The position numbers and the translations under genes were made by a program. DNA of 60,334 bases from Chloroflexota bacterium. GTDB taxonomy: Bacteria; Chloroflexota; Dehalococcoidia; Bin125. The stretch spans positions 1-60,334 of the forward strand of contig JAPOXB010000100.1 of assembly GCA_026707335.1 (NCBI GenBank). The letters are read 5' to 3'. The notes beneath the pieces were generated by a model. The model made no database searches and was not told the DNA's origin. It worked only from the letters and a program-made list of their open reading frames with translations. Positions 8,085 through 18,135 of the stretch are shown piece after piece; within the stretch, counting starts at the first letter, position 1, and the number at the start of each line of letters is the position of its first letter.

Positions 8085-9365
8085 TCAGGCGCGGGGCGTC
8101 TCGGGCGCGACGCCGCGGCGCTCGATGACCGCGCCCAGGCCGCGCAGCTTCTCGCCGAAGTCCTCGTAGCCGCGCTCCAGGTGCACGACGTCCCGCAGCT
8201 CGGTCTCGCCGTCGGCGACCAGCGCGGCGACGACCAGCGCCGCCGAGGCCCGCACGTCGAGACCCTGGACGACCGCCCCGTGCAACGGCGTCGGGCCCTG
8301 CACGATGGCCGCGCTGCCCGCCGTGACGATGCGCGCGCCCATCTTGCGCAACTCCGCCACGTAGCCCAGGCGGTTCTCGAAGACGCGCTCATTGACGGTG
8401 CTCACGCCCTCGGCCTGGGTGAGCAGGGTGGTCACCAGCGCCTGCAGGTCGGTCGCCAGGCCGGGGTAGGGCACCGCCTGCGCGGTGGTTGCCTGGAGGG
8501 GCCCCCGGCGGCGCACGCGCAGCGCCTCGTCGTCCTCGTCGATCTCGACGCCGATCTCGCGCAGCTTCGAGAGCAGCGCTTCGAGGTGCCGCGGCCGCAC
8601 GTCGTGGATGCGCACGTCGCCGCCGGTGATCGCGGCCGCCACGGCGAAGGTGCCGGCCTCGATGCGATCGGGGATGAGCGTGTAGTCGGCGCCGTGGAGG
8701 GCCGCGACGCCGGTGACGGTGATCGTGTGGGAGCCGGCCCCGCGGATGCGCGCGCCCATCGCGCAGAGGAGGTCGGCGAGCGCGGCGACCTCCGGTTCGG
8801 CGGCGGCGTTGACGATCACGGTCTCGCCTTCGGCGCGGACGGCGGCGAGCATCAGGTTCTCGGTGCCGAGCACGCTGGGATAGTCGAGCACCATGCGCGC
8901 GCCGCGCAGGCGCCCCGAGGCGACGAATCGCCCCGCCTCGGTGCGCACGTCGGCGCCCAGCGCGCGGAAGCCGCGCAGGTGCACGTCGAGCGGGCGCTGG
9001 CCGATGAGGTCGCCGCCGGGCGCCGCGCAGGCGCCGCGCCCCTCGCGGGCCAGCAGCGGCCCCATGACCAGGAACGAGGCGCGCTGGTTACCGACGAGCT
9101 GATCCGGCGGCGCCTCGGCCAGCGGCCCCGCCGCGCGCACCGTGACACGATGCGCGGCCGGGTCGTGGTCCACCTCGGCGCCGAGTTGGCTCAGGATTGC
9201 GAGGAGGCCGCCCACGTCGGCGATGTCGGGCAGGTTGCGGATCGTGCAGGGCTCGGCGGTGAGCAGCGTGGCGGCCAGGCAGGGCAGGGCGGCGTTCTTG
9301 GCGCCGCTGGCGCCCACGTCGCCGCGCAGCGGTCCGCCCCCCTGCACCCGGTACAGCGGCTCCAT
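8085..9365 (-). CDS. murA: UDP-GlcNAc 1-carboxyvinyltransferase MurA (Cys-to-Asp active site)
   Basis: MurA adds enolpyruvate to UDP-GlcNAc in the first committed step of peptidoglycan synthesis. The 426-residue protein is full length, with SGAKNAALP (Lys23, Asn24), the EAGTF segment, PGLATDLQA holding the general-base Asp, and the late Arg region. The loop that normally reads PGGC is PGGDLIGQRPLD: residue 119, equivalent to E. coli Cys115, is Asp (codon at 9009-9011). This is the state known from Mycobacterium and Chlamydia that gives fosfomycin insensitivity. It lies just downstream of atpC. Confidence 0.95.
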   Translation of the reverse strand: MEPLYRVQGGGPLRGDVGASGAKNAALPCLAATLLTAEPCTIRNLPDIADVGGLLAILSQLGAEVDHDPAAHRVTVRAAGPLAEAPPDQLVGNQRASFLVMGPLLAREGRGACAAPGGDLIGQRPLDVHLRGFRALGADVRTEAGRFVASGRLRGARMVLDYPSVLGTENLMLAAVRAEGETVIVNAAAEPEVAALADLLCAMGARIRGAGSHTITVTGVAALHGADYTLIPDRIEAGTFAVAAAITGGDVRIHDVRPRHLEALLSKLREIGVEIDEDDEALRVRRRGPLQATTAQAVPYPGLATDLQALVTTLLTQAEGVSTVNERVFENRLGYVAELRKMGARIVTAGSAAIVQGPTPLHGAVVQGLDVRASAALVVAALVADGETELRDVVHLERGYEDFGEKLRGLGAVIERRGVAPETPRA

Positions 9366-9467
9366 CGTGGGACGCCCTTCCGCCGCGCCGGAGCGCGCCT
9401 CACCCCTCGATCAAACTACCACGGGCGACCACGGCACGACGGGCGCCACCGGCGGAGGAGCGCGCGA

Positions 9468-9914
9468 CTACTCGGCCCCACCCGAGCCGGCGGGCATGTC
9501 GGCCCGGCCGCGGCGCCGGCGGCGGGCCACCTTGAGGCGCATGAGCGAGCGCCGCAGCGCGACCTCGGCCCGCACGCGGTCGACGGTCGCCTCCCCGCGC
9601 AGGCGCTCCTCGGCGCGCTGCCGGGCCGCCTCGGCGCGTTCGAGGTCGATCTCGGCGCCGCGCTCGGCGGCGTCGGCGAGGACCTTGACGTGGTTGTCGC
9701 GGATCTCCAGGAAGCCGCCGCTGACGAAGAAGTCGTCCTCGTCGCCGGCGCGCTTCACGCGCAGCGATCCGGCTTGCAGGCTCGTGACCAGCGGGGCGTG
9801 GCTGGGCAGGATGCCCAACTCGCCCAGGCTGCCCGGCGCGACGACCTCGTCGATCTCCTCCTCCCGCAGGAGGAGTTGTTCGCCCGTGATGATCTCCAGC
9901 GTCAGCTTCGCCAT
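9468..9914 (-). CDS. atpC: ATP synthase F1 subunit epsilon
   Basis: Epsilon forms part of the central stalk and can inhibit ATP hydrolysis. The 148-residue protein starts MAKLTLEIITGEQ and has the beta-sandwich pattern GELGILPSHAPLVTSLQAGSL, then VSGGFLEIRDNHVKVLADAAERGAEID, followed by the two-helix C-terminal hairpin. A basic RRRRR-rich tail is slightly longer than usual. It is the last gene of the atp operon, 30 bases after atpD. Confidence 0.93.
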   Translation of the reverse strand: MAKLTLEIITGEQLLLREEEIDEVVAPGSLGELGILPSHAPLVTSLQAGSLRVKRAGDEDDFFVSGGFLEIRDNHVKVLADAAERGAEIDLERAEAARQRAEERLRGEATVDRVRAEVALRRSLMRLKVARRRRRGRADMPAGSGGAE

Positions 9915-9944
9915 CGCGGCGCCCTTTCGCGATCCGGCGTCCGC

Positions 9945-11357
9945 CTAGGCGGCCGACCCGGCCCGCATCTGCTCGGCCTTCTCGACGGCCATCTCGATCG
10001 CGCCCACGTTGTAGAAGGCCTGCTCGGGCAGGTCGTCGTGCTGGCCCTGCAGGATCTCCCCGAAGCCGCGCACCGTGTCGCGCGTGGCGACGTACTGGCC
10101 GGCCAGCCCGGTGAACTGCTCGGCGACGAACATGGGCTGCGTGAGGAAGCGCTGGATCTTGCGCGCCCGCGCGACGGCCAGCTTGTCGTCCTCGGAGAGC
10201 TCGTCGACGCCCAGGATGGCGATGATGTCCTGCAGGTCGCGGTAGCGCTGCAGCACCTGCTGCACGCCGCGCGCGACCTCGTAGTGCTCCTGCCCGACGA
10301 TCGCCGGGTCGAGCGCCCGGCTGAAGCTCGTCAGCGGGTCGACGGCGGGGTAGAAGCCCTGCGAGGCGATGGAGCGTTCGAGCGCGATGACCGCGTCGAG
10401 ATGGCCGAAGGTCGTCGCCACGCCAGGGTCGGTGTAGTCGTCGGCGGGGACGTAGATCGCCTGGAACGAGGTGATGGAGCCCTTGGGCGTCGTGGTGATG
10501 CGCTCCTCGAGCTCGCCCATCTCGGTGGCGAGCGTGGGCTGGTATCCCACGGCCGATGGCATGCGCCCCAGCAGCGCCGAAACCTCCTGGCCGGCCAGGG
10601 TGTAGCGATAGATGTTGTCGATGAAGAGCAGGACGTCCTGCCCCTCCTCCTCGCGGAAGTACTCCGCCATCGTCAGGCCGGTCAGGCCGACGCGGAGGCG
10701 CACGCCCGGCGGCTCGTTCATCTGGCCGAAGACGAGCGCGGTCTTCGAGAGGACGCCCGACTCCTTCATCTCGTTCCAGAGGTCGTTGCCCTCTCGGGAG
10801 CGCTCGCCGACGCCGGTGAAGACAGAGAAGCCGCCGTGCTCGGTCGCGATGTTGCGGATCAACTCCTGGATGACGACGGTCTTGCCCACGCCGGCGCCGC
10901 CGTAGGCGCCGATCTTGCCGCCGCGGGTGAACGGCGCGATGAGGTCGATGACCTTCATGCCGGTTTCGAAGATCTGCGCCTCCGACACCTGCTCCTCGTA
11001 GCTGGGCGGCTTGCGATGGATGGGCCAGCGCTGGGCGGCGGCGTCGATGGGGCCGATGTCGTCGAGCGGATGGCCGAGCACGTTGAAGATGCGCCCCAAG
11101 GCGATCTCCCCCACGGGCACGGCGATGGGCTGCCCGGTGTCCTGGGCGGCGTCGCCGCGCTTCATGCCCTCGGTGGCGTCCATCGCCAGGCAGCGGGCGC
11201 GGTTGTTGCCGAGGTGCTGCTGCACCTCCGTGACGACGTCGGTGCCGTCGCCCATGGTGATCGTCACGGCGTCGAACAGCGCCGGCAGCGCGTTGGGCGG
11301 GAACTCCACGTCCACCACCGTGCCGATCACCTGTACGACGCGTCCTTCTGCAGCCAT
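9945..11357 (-). CDS. atpD: ATP synthase F1 subunit beta
   Basis: This is the catalytic subunit. The 470-residue protein has Walker A GGAGVGKT at residues 153-160, the ALVFGQMNEPPGVRLRV segment, Walker B LLFIDNIYRYTLAG, and the rotor-facing DELSEED loop in the form DELSEDD. The ATG at 11357 was chosen because AGAGGAG is 6 bases upstream; a GTG directly before it is too close. It is separated from atpG by an extra HAD gene and a 66-base gap, unlike the usual G-D contact. Confidence 0.98.
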   Translation of the reverse strand: MAAEGRVVQVIGTVVDVEFPPNALPALFDAVTITMGDGTDVVTEVQQHLGNNRARCLAMDATEGMKRGDAAQDTGQPIAVPVGEIALGRIFNVLGHPLDDIGPIDAAAQRWPIHRKPPSYEEQVSEAQIFETGMKVIDLIAPFTRGGKIGAYGGAGVGKTVVIQELIRNIATEHGGFSVFTGVGERSREGNDLWNEMKESGVLSKTALVFGQMNEPPGVRLRVGLTGLTMAEYFREEEGQDVLLFIDNIYRYTLAGQEVSALLGRMPSAVGYQPTLATEMGELEERITTTPKGSITSFQAIYVPADDYTDPGVATTFGHLDAVIALERSIASQGFYPAVDPLTSFSRALDPAIVGQEHYEVARGVQQVLQRYRDLQDIIAILGVDELSEDDKLAVARARKIQRFLTQPMFVAEQFTGLAGQYVATRDTVRGFGEILQGQHDDLPEQAFYNVGAIEMAVEKAEQMRAGSAA

Positions 11358-11423
11358 CACGTGCTCCTCTCGCGGGCGCGCGGGCCCGGGATTGACCTTG
11401 CGGCGGGCTGGATCCGGCGGGCG

Positions 11424-12125
11424 CTAGGCATGGGCCTGCGCCCCCTCACGCTGCGGCGTCTCGACCCAGCCCAGGTCGAAGTCCGCCAGCGACTCGATGA
11501 TACGGTCCGCCCCGTCGAGCGGGCGGCCGCTGCCGCCGTTGATGCGCACGCCGATGGCGCGCATGCCCGCCGCCCGCGCCGAGGCGACGCCCGCCGGCGA
11601 GTCCTCGAGCACCAGGCAGCGCTCGGGAGGGACGTCCAGGCGGGCGGCCGCGGTCAGGTAGATCTCCGGGTCCGGCTTGCCCCGCGAGACTTCGTCGCCC
11701 GAGACGGTGACGGTCAGGAAGCGGGCCAGGTCGAGCCGGGCCAGCGCGATGTCGACGCGCGGCCGCTTGGTCGAGGTGGCCAGGCCCAGGGGCACGCCGG
11801 CGGCGCGCAGGCGGCCGAGGAGGTCGTGGGCGCCCGGCATCGCGACGGCGTGCCGCTCGTACTGCTCCTGCACGCGCGGCCCGAAGGCGCGCTCGTACTC
11901 GCCGCGGTCCACCGGCAGCGCGAAGCGGCGCTGGATGTCGGGCCAGATCGTGTCGAACGTCTCGCCGATCCAGTCCGTGTAGGTCTCCCAGGTCAGCTCG
12001 GCCCCGAAGCCGGCCAGCACGTCGCGGGCGGCGGCGAAGTGCAGCGGCTCGCCGTCGACGAGCACGCCGTCCATGTCGAAGATGACGGCGCGGGCGGGCG
12101 GCTGGTGGGGGGTGAGCGGCGGCAT
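11424..12125 (-). CDS. HAD-superfamily phosphatase (beta-phosphoglucomutase-like) inside the atp operon
   Basis: The 233-residue protein has HAD motif I DMDGVLVDGEP, motif II region GLATSTKRPRV, and motif III/IV SRGKPDPEIYL with LVLEDSPAGVASARAAGM. The E-P-L-H after motif I and the helical cap place it near the beta-phosphoglucomutase/phosphatase group; the substrate is unknown. It sits 7 bases after atpG and 66 bases before atpD, on the same strand. It is not a normal part of the ATP synthase operon, so it is either an insertion that kept the transcript intact or a lineage-specific partner. Codon use is like that of its neighbours. Confidence 0.88.
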   Translation of the reverse strand: MPPLTPHQPPARAVIFDMDGVLVDGEPLHFAAARDVLAGFGAELTWETYTDWIGETFDTIWPDIQRRFALPVDRGEYERAFGPRVQEQYERHAVAMPGAHDLLGRLRAAGVPLGLATSTKRPRVDIALARLDLARFLTVTVSGDEVSRGKPDPEIYLTAAARLDVPPERCLVLEDSPAGVASARAAGMRAIGVRINGGSGRPLDGADRIIESLADFDLGWVETPQREGAQAHA

Positions 12126-12132
12126 GGCGGGG

Positions 12133-13014
12133 TCAGGCCATCGCCTCGACGCCGCCGACGATGTCGAGCAGCTCGGACGTGATCTGTTCCTGGCGCGCCT
12201 TGTTGTATTGCAGTGTCAGGTCGCCCACCATCTCGTTGGCGGCGTCGGTCGCGTTGCGCATCGCGACCATGCGGGCCGACTGCTCGCTCGCGGCCGACTC
12301 GAGGACGGCCTGGTAGACCTGCATCTCCACGTAGCGCGGCAGCAGGTCGTCGAGCACCGCCTCCGGGCTGGGCTCGAAGATGTACTCCACCTCCGCCGCG
12401 GCGTCGCCATCGTCCGAGGCGGGCGCCTCGACGGGCAGCAGCGGCACCGTCGTGGGGCGCTGCTGCACGGTGCTCACGAAGGCCGCGTAGACGAGCGACA
12501 CCTGGTCCACCTCGCCGCGCATGTAGTCCTGGATGGCGATCTGCGAGATCGGCCGCGTGTCGTCGAGGCTGGGGTAGTCGCCCAGACGCTGGAACTCGCC
12601 CCGGAAGGGCACGTCGAAGCGCGCGAAGTAGTCGAGCCCCTTGCGGCCGACCGGGATCATGGAGACGTCGCCGCCCTGATCGGGGCTCAGCACCAGCGAC
12701 CCGGCGTGCCGCTGCAGGTTGGAGATCAGGCCGCCGGCGAGGCCGCGGTCGGGCGTGATCAGAATGATCGCGGTCTTCCCCACCTCGCGGCGCTCCAGCA
12801 GCGGGTGCAGCGGGCCCGGATCCTGACCGTCGCCGCCGGCCCCGGCCAGGTTGGCCAGCAGGCCGCGCATGCTCTCGGCGTAGGGCCGCGCCGCCTCGGC
12901 GCGCATCTGGGCGCGGCGCATCTTCGACGCGGCGACGAGTTGCACCGCGTTGGTGATCTTCGCCGTGTTCTCCACGGAGCGAATGCGGCGGCGAATCTCG
13001 CGCGTGCTCGGCAT
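12133..13014 (-). CDS. atpG: ATP synthase F1 subunit gamma
   Basis: Gamma is the rotating central shaft. The 293-residue protein begins STREIRRRIRSVENTAKITNAVQLVAASKMRRAQ, with the conserved coiled coil, and ends MRNATDAANEMVGDLTLQYNKARQEQIT, the matching C-terminal helix. TPDRGLAGGLISNL is the Rossmann-like middle. A Glu/Asp/Ala stretch near residues 205-220 (PVEAPASDDGDAAAE) is an insertion on the surface domain. It follows atpA by 35 bases. Confidence 0.95.
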   Translation of the reverse strand: MPSTREIRRRIRSVENTAKITNAVQLVAASKMRRAQMRAEAARPYAESMRGLLANLAGAGGDGQDPGPLHPLLERREVGKTAIILITPDRGLAGGLISNLQRHAGSLVLSPDQGGDVSMIPVGRKGLDYFARFDVPFRGEFQRLGDYPSLDDTRPISQIAIQDYMRGEVDQVSLVYAAFVSTVQQRPTTVPLLPVEAPASDDGDAAAEVEYIFEPSPEAVLDDLLPRYVEMQVYQAVLESAASEQSARMVAMRNATDAANEMVGDLTLQYNKARQEQITSELLDIVGGVEAMA

Positions 13015-13049
13015 CTCAGCCCTTCCTCAGCGCTCTCCCGGGGCCGCTC

Positions 13050-14579
<1,530 letters not shown>

Positions 14580-14595
14580 GCTGTGCTCCTTGCTC

Positions 14596-14648
14596 TCCGT
14601 CGGCCGGCTGTTCGCCGGCGCGCTGTCCGTCGGCCGGCCGGCCGCCGG
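14596..14648. repeat. GC-rich direct repeats and hairpin between atpH and atpA
   Basis: TCCGTCGGCCGGC occurs at 14596-14608 and 14626-14638. Within the spacer, GCCGGC TGTTC GCCGGC can form a hairpin, and a run of GGCCGGCC follows. The element lies wholly in the 73-base gap upstream of atpA, so it may tune the ratio of alpha to the upstream subunits; that is inference. Confidence 0.5.
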
Positions 14649-14652
14649 CCGC

Positions 14653-15198
14653 TTAGCCGATACTGCCGGCGATGCTGCGGCGCAGCCCCCGCAGGCGGGT
14701 GCGCACGCTACCGTCGATGATGTGGTCGCCGATCTGGACGATCGCGCCGCCCAGGATCTCCCGATCGACCTGCTCGTCCAGTTCCACGTCCTGCGCGCCA
14801 GTGCCGGCGCGCACGGCCTGCTCGACCGACGCCCGGCCGGCGTCGCTGAGCGGGCGCGCGGTGGTCACGCGGGCGCTGGCGAGGCCGCGCTCGGCGTTGA
14901 CCAGGCCGCCGAAGACCCGCGCGATGTCGCCGGCCAGGGCCGTGCGGCGCTTGCGCACGAGCAGCTTGGCCAGGTTGCGGGCCTTCGGATCGACGCCGGC
15001 TAGCGCCTGGTCGAGGGTGGCGAACTTGGCCGCCTCCTCCACCTTGGTCGTCGCCAGGTAGGCGCCCACGGTCGGGTCGGCCGCCAGCGCGGCGAGACCG
15101 TCGAGCGCCGTCTGCCAGGCGTCGACGCTGTCGTCCGCGCTCGCGATGGCGAACGCGGCCTGGGCGTAGCGCTTGGCGGCGACCTCGGATCCCGGCAT
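14653..15198 (-). CDS. atpH: ATP synthase F1 subunit delta
   Basis: Delta (OSCP) joins the peripheral stalk to the alpha3beta3 head. The 181-residue protein has the N-terminal helical domain (VAAKRYAQAAFAIA) and the C-terminal signature DREILGGAIVQIGDHIIDGSVRTRL. Length and position between atpF and atpA are normal. The spacing to atpF is 21 bases. Confidence 0.94.
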   Translation of the reverse strand: MPGSEVAAKRYAQAAFAIASADDSVDAWQTALDGLAALAADPTVGAYLATTKVEEAAKFATLDQALAGVDPKARNLAKLLVRKRRTALAGDIARVFGGLVNAERGLASARVTTARPLSDAGRASVEQAVRAGTGAQDVELDEQVDREILGGAIVQIGDHIIDGSVRTRLRGLRRSIAGSIG

Positions 15199-15219
15199 CG
15201 CGTGTTCCCTGCCCTACAA

Positions 15220-15723
15220 CTAATTCTGCCGTCCGCCGATCGACGAGTCGGCCAGGACTTCGTCGATCAGGCGTTGGTGCGCATCGGCGTCGAGGGCCTG
15301 CCCGATCACGCGCTCGGCCGCGCGGATCGTGAGGTCGGCGAACTCCGATCGCAACTGCGCGATCGCGATGTCGCGCTCGCGCTGGATCTCCTGCCGGGCG
15401 CGATCGAGCATCGCTTCGCTCTCCGCCGTGGCGGAGTCGCGGGCGTCGCTCTGGATGCGGGCAGCGATCTGCTGGGCCTGCGCGACCAGTTCCTGGCCCT
15501 GCTCGCGGCCGGCTTGCACCTCGGCCTCGGCCTGGACCTTGGCCGCTTCCGCCTCTTCCTGGGCGGCCTCGGAGGCGTGCAGGCCCTCCTCGATGCGGCG
15601 GCGGCGCTCGGCGAGCACGCGCCCCAATGGCTTGTGCAGGAAGATCCACAGCAACGCCAGCAGCAGGCCGAAGTTGACGAACTGGGTGATCAGGCTGGGG
15701 AGGTTGATGCCGAGACCGTCCAC
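15220..15723 (-). CDS. atpF: ATP synthase Fo subunit b
   Basis: Subunit b forms the peripheral stalk. The 167-residue protein has one N-terminal membrane helix (LITQFVNFGLLLALLWIFLHKPL) and then a long charged, Ala/Glu/Gln-rich coiled coil to about residue 145. I chose the GTG at 15723 because AAGGTGAGG lies 6-7 bases before it; a GTG four codons upstream overlaps that site. Only one b gene is present, so the stalk is likely a homodimer. Confidence 0.93.
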   Translation of the reverse strand: MDGLGINLPSLITQFVNFGLLLALLWIFLHKPLGRVLAERRRRIEEGLHASEAAQEEAEAAKVQAEAEVQAGREQGQELVAQAQQIAARIQSDARDSATAESEAMLDRARQEIQRERDIAIAQLRSEFADLTIRAAERVIGQALDADAHQRLIDEVLADSSIGGRQN

Positions 15724-15834
15724 GGCGCGCCTCACCTTTCTACGGCCGTCGCCTCAGCGGCGCGGACCACGCGCGTGGCCCCGCCGCGGGACGAACCGCG
15801 GGCGGCCGGACGGCCGCCCCGCTGCGTCCGTCCG

Positions 15835-16095
15835 CTAGAAGACGAAGCCGATCATGACCGCCACGACCAGGGCGTAGATGCCGATCGCCTCGGCGAAGGC
15901 CATGCCCAAGATCATGTTCGGCTGGACGACTTCGGCGGCCTCGGGATTGCGCCCCAGCGCCTCCATCGCCTTGCCCACCAGGAAGCCGATCCCGATGCCG
16001 GGGCCCAACGCCCCAAAGCCGATCGCCAAGCCCGCGCCGATGAACTTCAGTCCATCGGCGAAACCGACGTCTCCGATTTGCAGTAGCAGGTCCAT
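15835..16095 (-). CDS. atpE: ATP synthase Fo subunit c
   Basis: The 86-residue hairpin protein has helix 1 with GAGLAIGFGALGPGIGIGFLVG, the polar loop RNPEA, and helix 2 with the ion-carrying Glu at 69 in FAEAIGIYAL. The Gln and Ser/Thr ligands of known Na+-type c subunits are absent (Ile in the GIGIG motif, Ala after Glu), so a proton ring is more likely. The ATG at 16095 has GAAGGGA upstream; an in-frame start 11 codons earlier would add residues not seen in the family. Confidence 0.95.
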   Translation of the reverse strand: MDLLLQIGDVGFADGLKFIGAGLAIGFGALGPGIGIGFLVGKAMEALGRNPEAAEVVQPNMILGMAFAEAIGIYALVVAVMIGFVF

Positions 16096-16167
16096 CAGGT
16101 TCCCTTCTCGCGGCGTCCCGAGCCGCATCTCGCTTGTGACCCCTCCGGGCCCGCGCGCCGTCCGGCG

Positions 16168-17781
16168 CTAGTGCCCGGCAGTCTCCCCGGTTTCTTCCTC
16201 ATCATGGCCGTGCTCCCCGTGGGACACCGCCGTGACCGCAAAGACGAGCGTGAGCATCGCAAACACGAAGGCCTGGATGAAGCCCACGAACACTTCCAGG
16301 CCGTAGAACACCGTCGCCGCCAGGAACGGCACCAGGAACGCGGCCATGAACAGCACGACTTCCCCGGCGAAGATGTTGCCGAAGAGTCGGAAGGTGAACG
16401 AGATGATGCGGGCCAGCTCGGAGATGATCTCGAGCAGCCCGACGACGAAGCCGATTGGCCCCTTGACGACGGCCGCGCCGCCGACGCCGATGAACTTGCC
16501 GAAGTTCGTGCGCAGGCCCAGGCTCTGGATGCCCCACAACTGCACGAAGATGAAGGCCCAGAGCGCGATGGCGAGGGGCAGGTTGAGGTCGGTGGCGATG
16601 GCGCGGAAGAGCGGGAAGATCTCGGCGACGCCCTTGCTGCGCTCGAACTCCCCGGCCGCGCCGATGTCGATCACGCCCGCTTTGTCCTGCTTCAGGATGA
16701 TGCCCACGTGGGCCGTGTTGAGGCTCACGGGCAGGGCCGCCTCGCCGGCGCTGGGCGCGCGGTTCTCGGCGCTCTCGGGCTCCCGGTCGGTGTAGATGCG
16801 GAAGCTGCCGTCGCTGCCGGCGATGACCGGTTCGAGGAAGGGGTCGTAGGTGAAGTCGTCGGCCTTGACCGGCACGATGTTGACGCCGCCGCTGTCCATC
16901 ACCCAGCCCGATAACTCGGGCTCGCCGACGTCGGCCACGGCGATGGGGAGGTTGAAGAGGACGGCGTGCTTGGCCGCCTCCTTCAGTTCCTCCGCCGCGT
17001 AGCGGTGCTGCACGTCCTCGGAGAAGCCGACCTCCGCCAGCACATGTTCGATGCGCGCCTCAATGCCGTGCACGAGGTCGGCCCCGCTCGCCCCCTCGGG
17101 GAGGGGATCGTCCCGGAAGGCGGCGCGCACGGCGACCTCGGACTCGCTCAGGTCGTCGCGCAGGATGGCGCCGATGCGCTCGTCGGCCTCGTCGAGATAG
17201 GCCGGCTTGAAGGGAATGGGGTCGAAGTAGTAGCTGCTGAAGTGCGTGTTGAGCAGGCCGACCAACTCGGCCGGCTGGGCGTTCTCGTCGTGCTCGAGCT
17301 CCTCCAGGTGGTGGTGGACGTCGATCTCGAGCAGGTGGCTGTACTCGTAGCGCAGGTCGACGGTGCGCCCCAGGGCGTTGTTCCAGGGGAAGAGGCCGAA
17401 CCAGTTGGCGAAGAGCAGGATGAGGAAGATCGAGGCGACGACGGGGAAGAAGCGGCGGCCGTTCTTCTCGCCAGCCACCAGCTTGACGATGTTGAAGAAG
17501 AAGTCGAGCAGGCCCTCGAGGACGTTCTGGAAGCCGCTCGGGACCATCGCCTTCTCGATGTCGCGCAGCTTTGTGAAGTAGAGCCAGAAGACGATGACCG
17601 CCATGAGGACGATGACCACCCAGGCGGAGAGCATCGTGTTGGTGACGGTGTAGCCGCCGTCGATGATGGGCTCGGCCGCGATCGAGATGATCGGCGTCGG
17701 CGGCTTGATCAGGACGAAGCCCAGGACGATCAGCCCCAGGCACAGCAGCCCGATGAGTTTGCCGCGGTGCCGTCGTGGCAC
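16168..17781 (-). CDS. atpB: ATP synthase Fo subunit a with a large extracytoplasmic insertion
   Basis: Subunit a forms the proton half-channels. At 537 residues it is about twice the usual 240-300. The C-terminal part is standard: SFTFRLFGNIFAGEVV with the essential Arg at 465 and Glu474, and FIQAFVFAML with Gln503. The N-terminal helices are at about residues 52-70 and 111-131. Between the helix ending WFGLFPW (about 133) and the next helix at about 396 lies a hydrophilic, acidic segment of some 255 residues with no membrane helix. Topology of the family places it outside the membrane. The start codon is GTG. The tail is His/Glu-rich. Confidence 0.93.
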   Translation of the reverse strand: MPRRHRGKLIGLLCLGLIVLGFVLIKPPTPIISIAAEPIIDGGYTVTNTMLSAWVVIVLMAVIVFWLYFTKLRDIEKAMVPSGFQNVLEGLLDFFFNIVKLVAGEKNGRRFFPVVASIFLILLFANWFGLFPWNNALGRTVDLRYEYSHLLEIDVHHHLEELEHDENAQPAELVGLLNTHFSSYYFDPIPFKPAYLDEADERIGAILRDDLSESEVAVRAAFRDDPLPEGASGADLVHGIEARIEHVLAEVGFSEDVQHRYAAEELKEAAKHAVLFNLPIAVADVGEPELSGWVMDSGGVNIVPVKADDFTYDPFLEPVIAGSDGSFRIYTDREPESAENRAPSAGEAALPVSLNTAHVGIILKQDKAGVIDIGAAGEFERSKGVAEIFPLFRAIATDLNLPLAIALWAFIFVQLWGIQSLGLRTNFGKFIGVGGAAVVKGPIGFVVGLLEIISELARIISFTFRLFGNIFAGEVVLFMAAFLVPFLAATVFYGLEVFVGFIQAFVFAMLTLVFAVTAVSHGEHGHDEEETGETAGH

Positions 17782-17803
17782 TCCGTCGTCCCCCGCTGGG
17801 CGG

Positions 17804-18025
17804 CTAGCGCCGCCGCTGCCTCGCTGGCCGGACCACGTCGATCAGCATGCGGTAACCGCCGTAGCCCGCGGTAACCAGCCCCAGCGCGACGCCGAGGAGC
17901 GTACAGACAGGCTTGATACCGACCGCATCATCGATCCAGAGCCCGGCCAGGGTGCCCAGAACGATGCAGGTTGCGACATACCATCCGATGCCGATCAGGC
18001 CCAGTGCTGGTGGGAGCTTTCCCAT
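17804..18025 (-). CDS. AtpZ/AtpI-like small membrane protein
   Basis: The 73-residue protein has two membrane helices (GLIGIGWYVATCIVLGTLAG and CTLLGVALGLVTAGYGGYRML) and a basic C-terminal tail. It matches the short AtpZ/AtpI class of proteins encoded first in many atp operons, which help c-ring assembly or carry Mg2+. It lies 22 bases before atpB. I preferred the ATG at 18025 to a TTG seven codons upstream; neither has a strong ribosome-binding site. Confidence 0.8.
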   Translation of the reverse strand: MGKLPPALGLIGIGWYVATCIVLGTLAGLWIDDAVGIKPVCTLLGVALGLVTAGYGGYRMLIDVVRPARQRRR

Positions 18026-18135
18026 CCGAAACCGGCCCCCGTGCAAACCTGGTGAACCGTATCACAAGCCATCTGGTGCGGGCAACGAACGGCGCGACCC
18101 CGGCCGGTGACCCGCGCCGCCGGGCGCGCGCGGCG

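Noticed and set aside
8181..12182. Plus-strand open frame of about 1333 codons opposite murA and atpC-atpD
   Set aside because: It runs antisense over highly conserved genes and has no recognisable motif.
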